Assembly (NCBI GenBank): GCA_029379385.1
Contig: CM055613.1
Span: 10,248,001-10,312,000 of the forward strand
DNA: 64,000 bases
Source: Quillaja saponaria
Lineage: Eukaryota; Streptophyta; Magnoliopsida; Fabales; Quillajaceae
Direction of reading: 5' to 3'
The position numbers and the translations under genes were made by a program. Each line of letters opens with the position of its first letter. Positions within the stretch are counted from its first letter, which is position 1. Positions 60,820 through 64,000 of this stretch are shown here, one piece after another. The notes below the pieces were generated by a model. It made no database searches. It saw nothing but the letters and a program-made list of their open reading frames with translations, and was not told the origin of the DNA.

Positions 60820-63800
60820 TAGCACTGGGAATGCAGAAATACACCAATAATTGAAAGAATGGCATGTCGTGTACTCATGTTTACTACATGAAAATGATAC
60901 TGAAGCTCACAGTATATACATTTAACAACACTGAGCCGCTGTCACCAGTAATAAATCTTTGTGGTTTTACAAAACTTTTATCACATTGGGCTGGAATTCA
61001 CAGTTTTCACAATTTTAATCCCCCAAAAAAAAATAAGGAAAATTTTGGTAAAGAACCAATAGGTAAATATTAATCTGTGCATCAGAATACTTTCTGCTTC
61101 TGCAGCAGCAGTTGAGATCTTAACTTCCAACTCCAAAGAAGCCAACTTTCTTTGTTAGCTCAAAAATTTGTTGCAAGTTATGGAGATCAGAAAATATGAG
61201 AAACTAACCCCAGAGGACATTTATTTCCTGACTTGGGCATGGATGAGACACGGTCGAGAAGCTGAAATACCCGTCTGCTTGCTCCTGCAGCTTTCATCGC
61301 TACCGTGTACAGTCCCGACAAGCCAGATACAGAAGATCCCACTGCAAGTAAGTAACTGGATTAAGTAAACTTAGCCATAACCCCAAAGGTTAAATTTTTT
61401 AAAAAGCAGATCAGTTCAAGTGAAATACTTAAATGAAGTCATTCTGATTCTCGATTTCTAGTCTACAAGAGAATATCTTGATTGTCATGTACCGGAGAAT
61501 ACCTTGATTCTCAGTCCACACCCCCCCCCCCCCCCCCCCCCCCCCCCAACCCCAAATACACACAAGGAAAAAAAAAAACAATGAATCAACTAGATACTGA
61601 CATCTATTATGATAAACCTACTTGAACAAGTATACATTACTGTTTCCAGTAGTAAGAAGATTTGCACATTAGAATGAGGAACTCACCAGTGAGGCTATAG
61701 AGAATAAAGGATGTGAGATCACCCGGGGACATGGAACCTGTGATTGTTAAATTAGCTCCAAATATAACCACTATGATAACTGATATTGTTGATGCCGCAT
61801 TTAGACCTCCAGAGAATAGTCCGACTACTTTCTGTAGCAGCAAGCAGGTAAGATTAAAAGCCAACCACAAACACATCAGCACAGATTTAAGTAACAATGG
61901 GTAACTTACAGCTTGTTTTAGCCCAAGCTTCAGTGTCTCATCAACTTTCTCTGAGTAGCGTGATACTTCATAATCCTCTTGCGCAAAAGACCTCACTGTT
62001 CGAATGGCACCAAAGGATTCCTATGAAAAAAAATATATATATATTATCATTTCAAAGCTCCCTGCCTTCCACCCGTGGGATTCTTCAGGTCATCAGAATG
62101 ATATATTGAATCAGGATGTAAACTTTTCATTTCCATAAGTGAACAATATTATTTCTTTATGATACAGATATACCTCGGCAATTGAAGCAGCTACTGCAGC
62201 TGCAGCTTGAGTCTTATGAGAAAGTTCACGAAGGAACCGACCAAATTTACGTACAGCAACAGAAATAACCGGGACAACCACCAGTGCCAACACTAAATAA
62301 AACGGCCGAGTAAAGAAAATAAAACAAAATAAATATACAAAATAAAATTAAAGTGAATGCAGAGAATTTGCACAACAATGAGAATGTAAGTGAAATTCGA
62401 TATTTACTACTTCTACTATCAGTTTCTCACATGTTAACTTCCATGATGTTGTAAACATGAAGCCAAGACCAATAAATGCAGTTGCTAGATTCCTCAGGGC
62501 CTCGGAAAGATTGGTAGTTGCAGCATTTTTTATGATCTGTGTATCCTCAGATAGCCTACTTAAGAGTTCCCCAGTTCGAGTAACATCATAGAATGCTATC
62601 TCCTGCAGAACACATCACTGATAAGAAAGAAGGTTCTTATTCTGAGGAGAGAGAAAGCAGAAACCTAAACAGTAAGAAGTTCATTATCTAAGCGATCCCA
62701 AAGTGCCAGAAACGAATAGATAACAATTCAAGATTCTTAATTACAATAATGCTTTACCTGGCTTATAAGGTGACTAAATAGTTGCTTTCTCAACCGAGCA
62801 ACAACCCTTTCACTAGCAGAAGAAAACAGCCATGCACGAATTGCTGTGCAAAGTGAACTGAAAATCCAGAAAACTCAGTAAAAACATATATGATAGGAGA
62901 AATACAAATGACTAAACTTTACTTGAAATGAGTCTTTGCTAATAGAATGCAAAGTTATAAAAGAGCTAGGCCCTAAAAATAGAACACCGTATTACTTTCT
63001 GAAATTACAGTATAGAAAAGTGTAGTGTCATCAAAGCTTACAATTACAACAGTTCTACATTGCTCACATTATTATTTTTATCAATACAGTGATCATATCC
63101 TTGTTATCAAATATGTGGAAGTAATGAACTAGCAAAAAGAAAATATGTGGAAGTAAAGAAGGTAGCACATATGTACGAAGCAACCAATTAGTGAGTTCTG
63201 TTCTTGATAATCAATTGAGAGCTAAGCAAGCAAGGGGCATACCCAACTACAACAATCAGAAAGATACTTAGTATGGTGTTATTGACAGCATCTAAAGCTT
63301 CAGCTTTCTGTTCAGGAGTGTCGATATCTCCTGATACAATGTCAATTATCTTCCCACCAAATTTTGGCTGCAGCAAAAAGAAATCCATGTTTCTCAGAAA
63401 TAAAACACCAAGCTAGCTTGAAAACTGGAAAATAGAAGGATAGTGTTTCCAATAAATAGGAAAAAATAAATATGTCACTAAAGCAAAAAATACATACAAT
63501 CAATATACTTGATGTGGAAGCAAACAACAGAGCAACTGTGGCAATTGCCAACTTCCCAGCATCGGGCTTTGCCTATTATAATAAAGGAAACGTCAACAAC
63601 TTGAGACTCTATTTCTGTAGTTCTACTTCAACCAAAGAAATGGATGGCAAGCTATATCCACTTACAAGTGAAAGCACTCGACCGAATCCCACATTTGCAG
63701 CCTAATATTTCAAAAAGTTAGTGTGTCTACATAAATCGGTTACTTTTGAGGGGAAAAGAACTTTAAGGATTATCATAAATTAACCATACTTACCGGCACT

Positions 63801-63865
63801 GCATCCCCATGTTCAAGGTCTGTCAATTGACCATCTGTTGAGGCATCATTCCTCTTTCTCCCAGC
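58024..63865 (-). CDS. ALS1-like: half-size ABC transporter, ALS1/ABCB27 type (5' end beyond window)
   Basis: Sixteen exons are visible: 63865-63794, 63701-63666, 63572-63498, 63367-63243, 62857-62758, 62602-62431, 62292-62174, 62020-61910, 61831-61687, 61341-61209, 60569-60494, 60389-60324, 60193-60086, 58720-58613, 58530-58333 and 58227-58024. They join in phase to 615 residues plus stop. The first exon, with the start Met, lies past 64000. One transmembrane domain ([43 protein letters not shown]) precedes one nucleotide-binding domain with Walker A GPSGGGKTT (404-412), SQEP Q-loop, LSGGQ (509-513), Walker [11 protein letters not shown] and H-loop AHRLS; all key residues are intact. It closely follows Arabidopsis ABCB27/ALS1, a tonoplast half-transporter needed for aluminium tolerance; as a half-size protein it should dimerise. 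Two introns contain long poly-C runs and one a hAT-like element. Confidence 0.95.
59040..59460. mobile_element. possible MITE in the ABCB intron
   Basis: Polypurine sequence near 59066-59090 (GAGGGAGGAAAGAAATTGAG) is complementary in character to a polypyrimidine block near 59404-59430 (CATTTTCTTTCCTCCTATTT), and CCTTGTTTGGGAAATG near 59120 faces ACCAAACAAGTG near 59360. This looks like an imperfect foldback element of about 400 bp. No target-site duplication could be fixed. Confidence 0.35.
59474..59910. mobile_element. hAT-like MITE with tRNA-like boxes, in an ABCB intron
   Basis: A 437-bp element with terminal inverted repeats: left TAGGGGTGGTAATGAGCCGA, right (reverse complement) TAGGGGTGTCAACGAGCCGA, matching at 19 of 22 positions. 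Flanking 8-mers ACTGCAGT (59466-59473) and ACAGCAGT (59911-59918) match at 7 of 8. Subterminal regions are packed with GAGCTCG/ACGAGCCGAGC motifs in both orientations. These traits suit a non-autonomous hAT element. Inside, a pol III A-box match and a B-box-like sequence occur in tRNA-like spacing (separate entry). Confidence 0.8.
59747..59800 (+). promoter_or_regulatory. tRNA-like A box and B box inside the hAT-like MITE
   Basis: TGGTTTAGTGG at 59747-59757 fits the A-box pattern TGGYNNAGTGG exactly. GGTTCAACTCT at 59790-59800 matches 9 of 11 positions of GGTTCGANTCC. The spacing resembles a tRNA gene, but no acceptor or anticodon stem can be formed, so this is not a tRNA. It may be a tRNA-derived or SINE-derived segment captured by the element. 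Confidence 0.5.
60773..60811. repeat. 39-base poly-C run in an ABCB intron
   Basis: An uninterrupted C-run as given, within the intron 60570-61208. On the transcribed RNA it would be a G-run. The length may be affected by sequencing or assembly. Confidence 0.85.
61521..61547. repeat. 27-base poly-C run in the next ABCB intron
   Basis: A second C-run about 0.7 kb from the first, in the intron 61342-61686, with the same orientation (G-run in the RNA). Confidence 0.85.
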
Positions 63866-64000
63866 CTGTTTGTTGATGAATGTTATAGGAAAATCAGTTT
63901 CACGTGAACTTTATGTCTTTACTCATCAAAGAAGAAGCATAATTGTACGATCAGGACATATAAATAGTTGCACAAAACACCTTAAGTTAGAAACACATAA

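Overview
The window is nuclear DNA from a flowering plant, most likely a eudicot. It is AT-rich, its genes have many GT-AG introns, and every confident protein belongs to a plant family. I saw no organellar gene cluster, no CRISPR array and no bacterial-style operon. Exon coordinates were built by hand from splice sites, reading-frame phase and family knowledge, with no transcript or database support.

Layout: (1) 1-1.9 kb: probably the last exons of an unrecognised plus-strand gene. (2) 3.09-4.07 kb (+): an intronless CIN-class TCP transcription factor with a short upstream ORF. (3) 4.1-11.3 kb: AT-rich DNA with diverged duplications, a foldback MITE candidate and one tRNA-Thr(CGT) gene. (4) 11.3-16.7 kb (-): a LONGIFOLIA/TRM-type gene with a 32-bp minisatellite in one intron. 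(5) 18-26 kb: non-coding, with duplications. (6) 26.1-31.0 kb (-): a nuclear FCP1/HAD-domain protein carrying seven lysine-rich repeats of about 66 residues and an Asn in place of the second catalytic Asp. (7) 35.1-41.6 kb (-): a large SURP/RS/CCCH RNA-processing protein. (8) 42.7-47.7 kb: MITE-like repeats and a 5'-truncated LINE with a perfect 15-bp target duplication. (9) 47.8-56.8 kb (-): a ten-exon kelch-repeat protein with a hAT-like element in intron 2 and a tandem duplication at the exon 1/intron 1 junction. (10) 58.0-64.0 kb (-): a half-size ABCB transporter of the ALS1/ABCB27 type, missing its first exon because the window ends, with poly-C tracts and a hAT-like element in its introns.

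The genes do not form a pathway. The TCP next to a LONGIFOLIA gene recalls the Arabidopsis TCP13-LNG2 neighbourhood, and both families act on leaf shape and cell elongation. The FCP1-like and SURP/CCCH proteins both point to nuclear RNA or transcription functions, but their proximity is probably coincidental. I found no clearly new multi-gene system. The most unusual items are the repeat-expanded FCP1-like protein, the hAT-like element containing a tRNA-like pol III box pair, the LINE insertion with clean boundaries, and several gene-internal tandem duplications.
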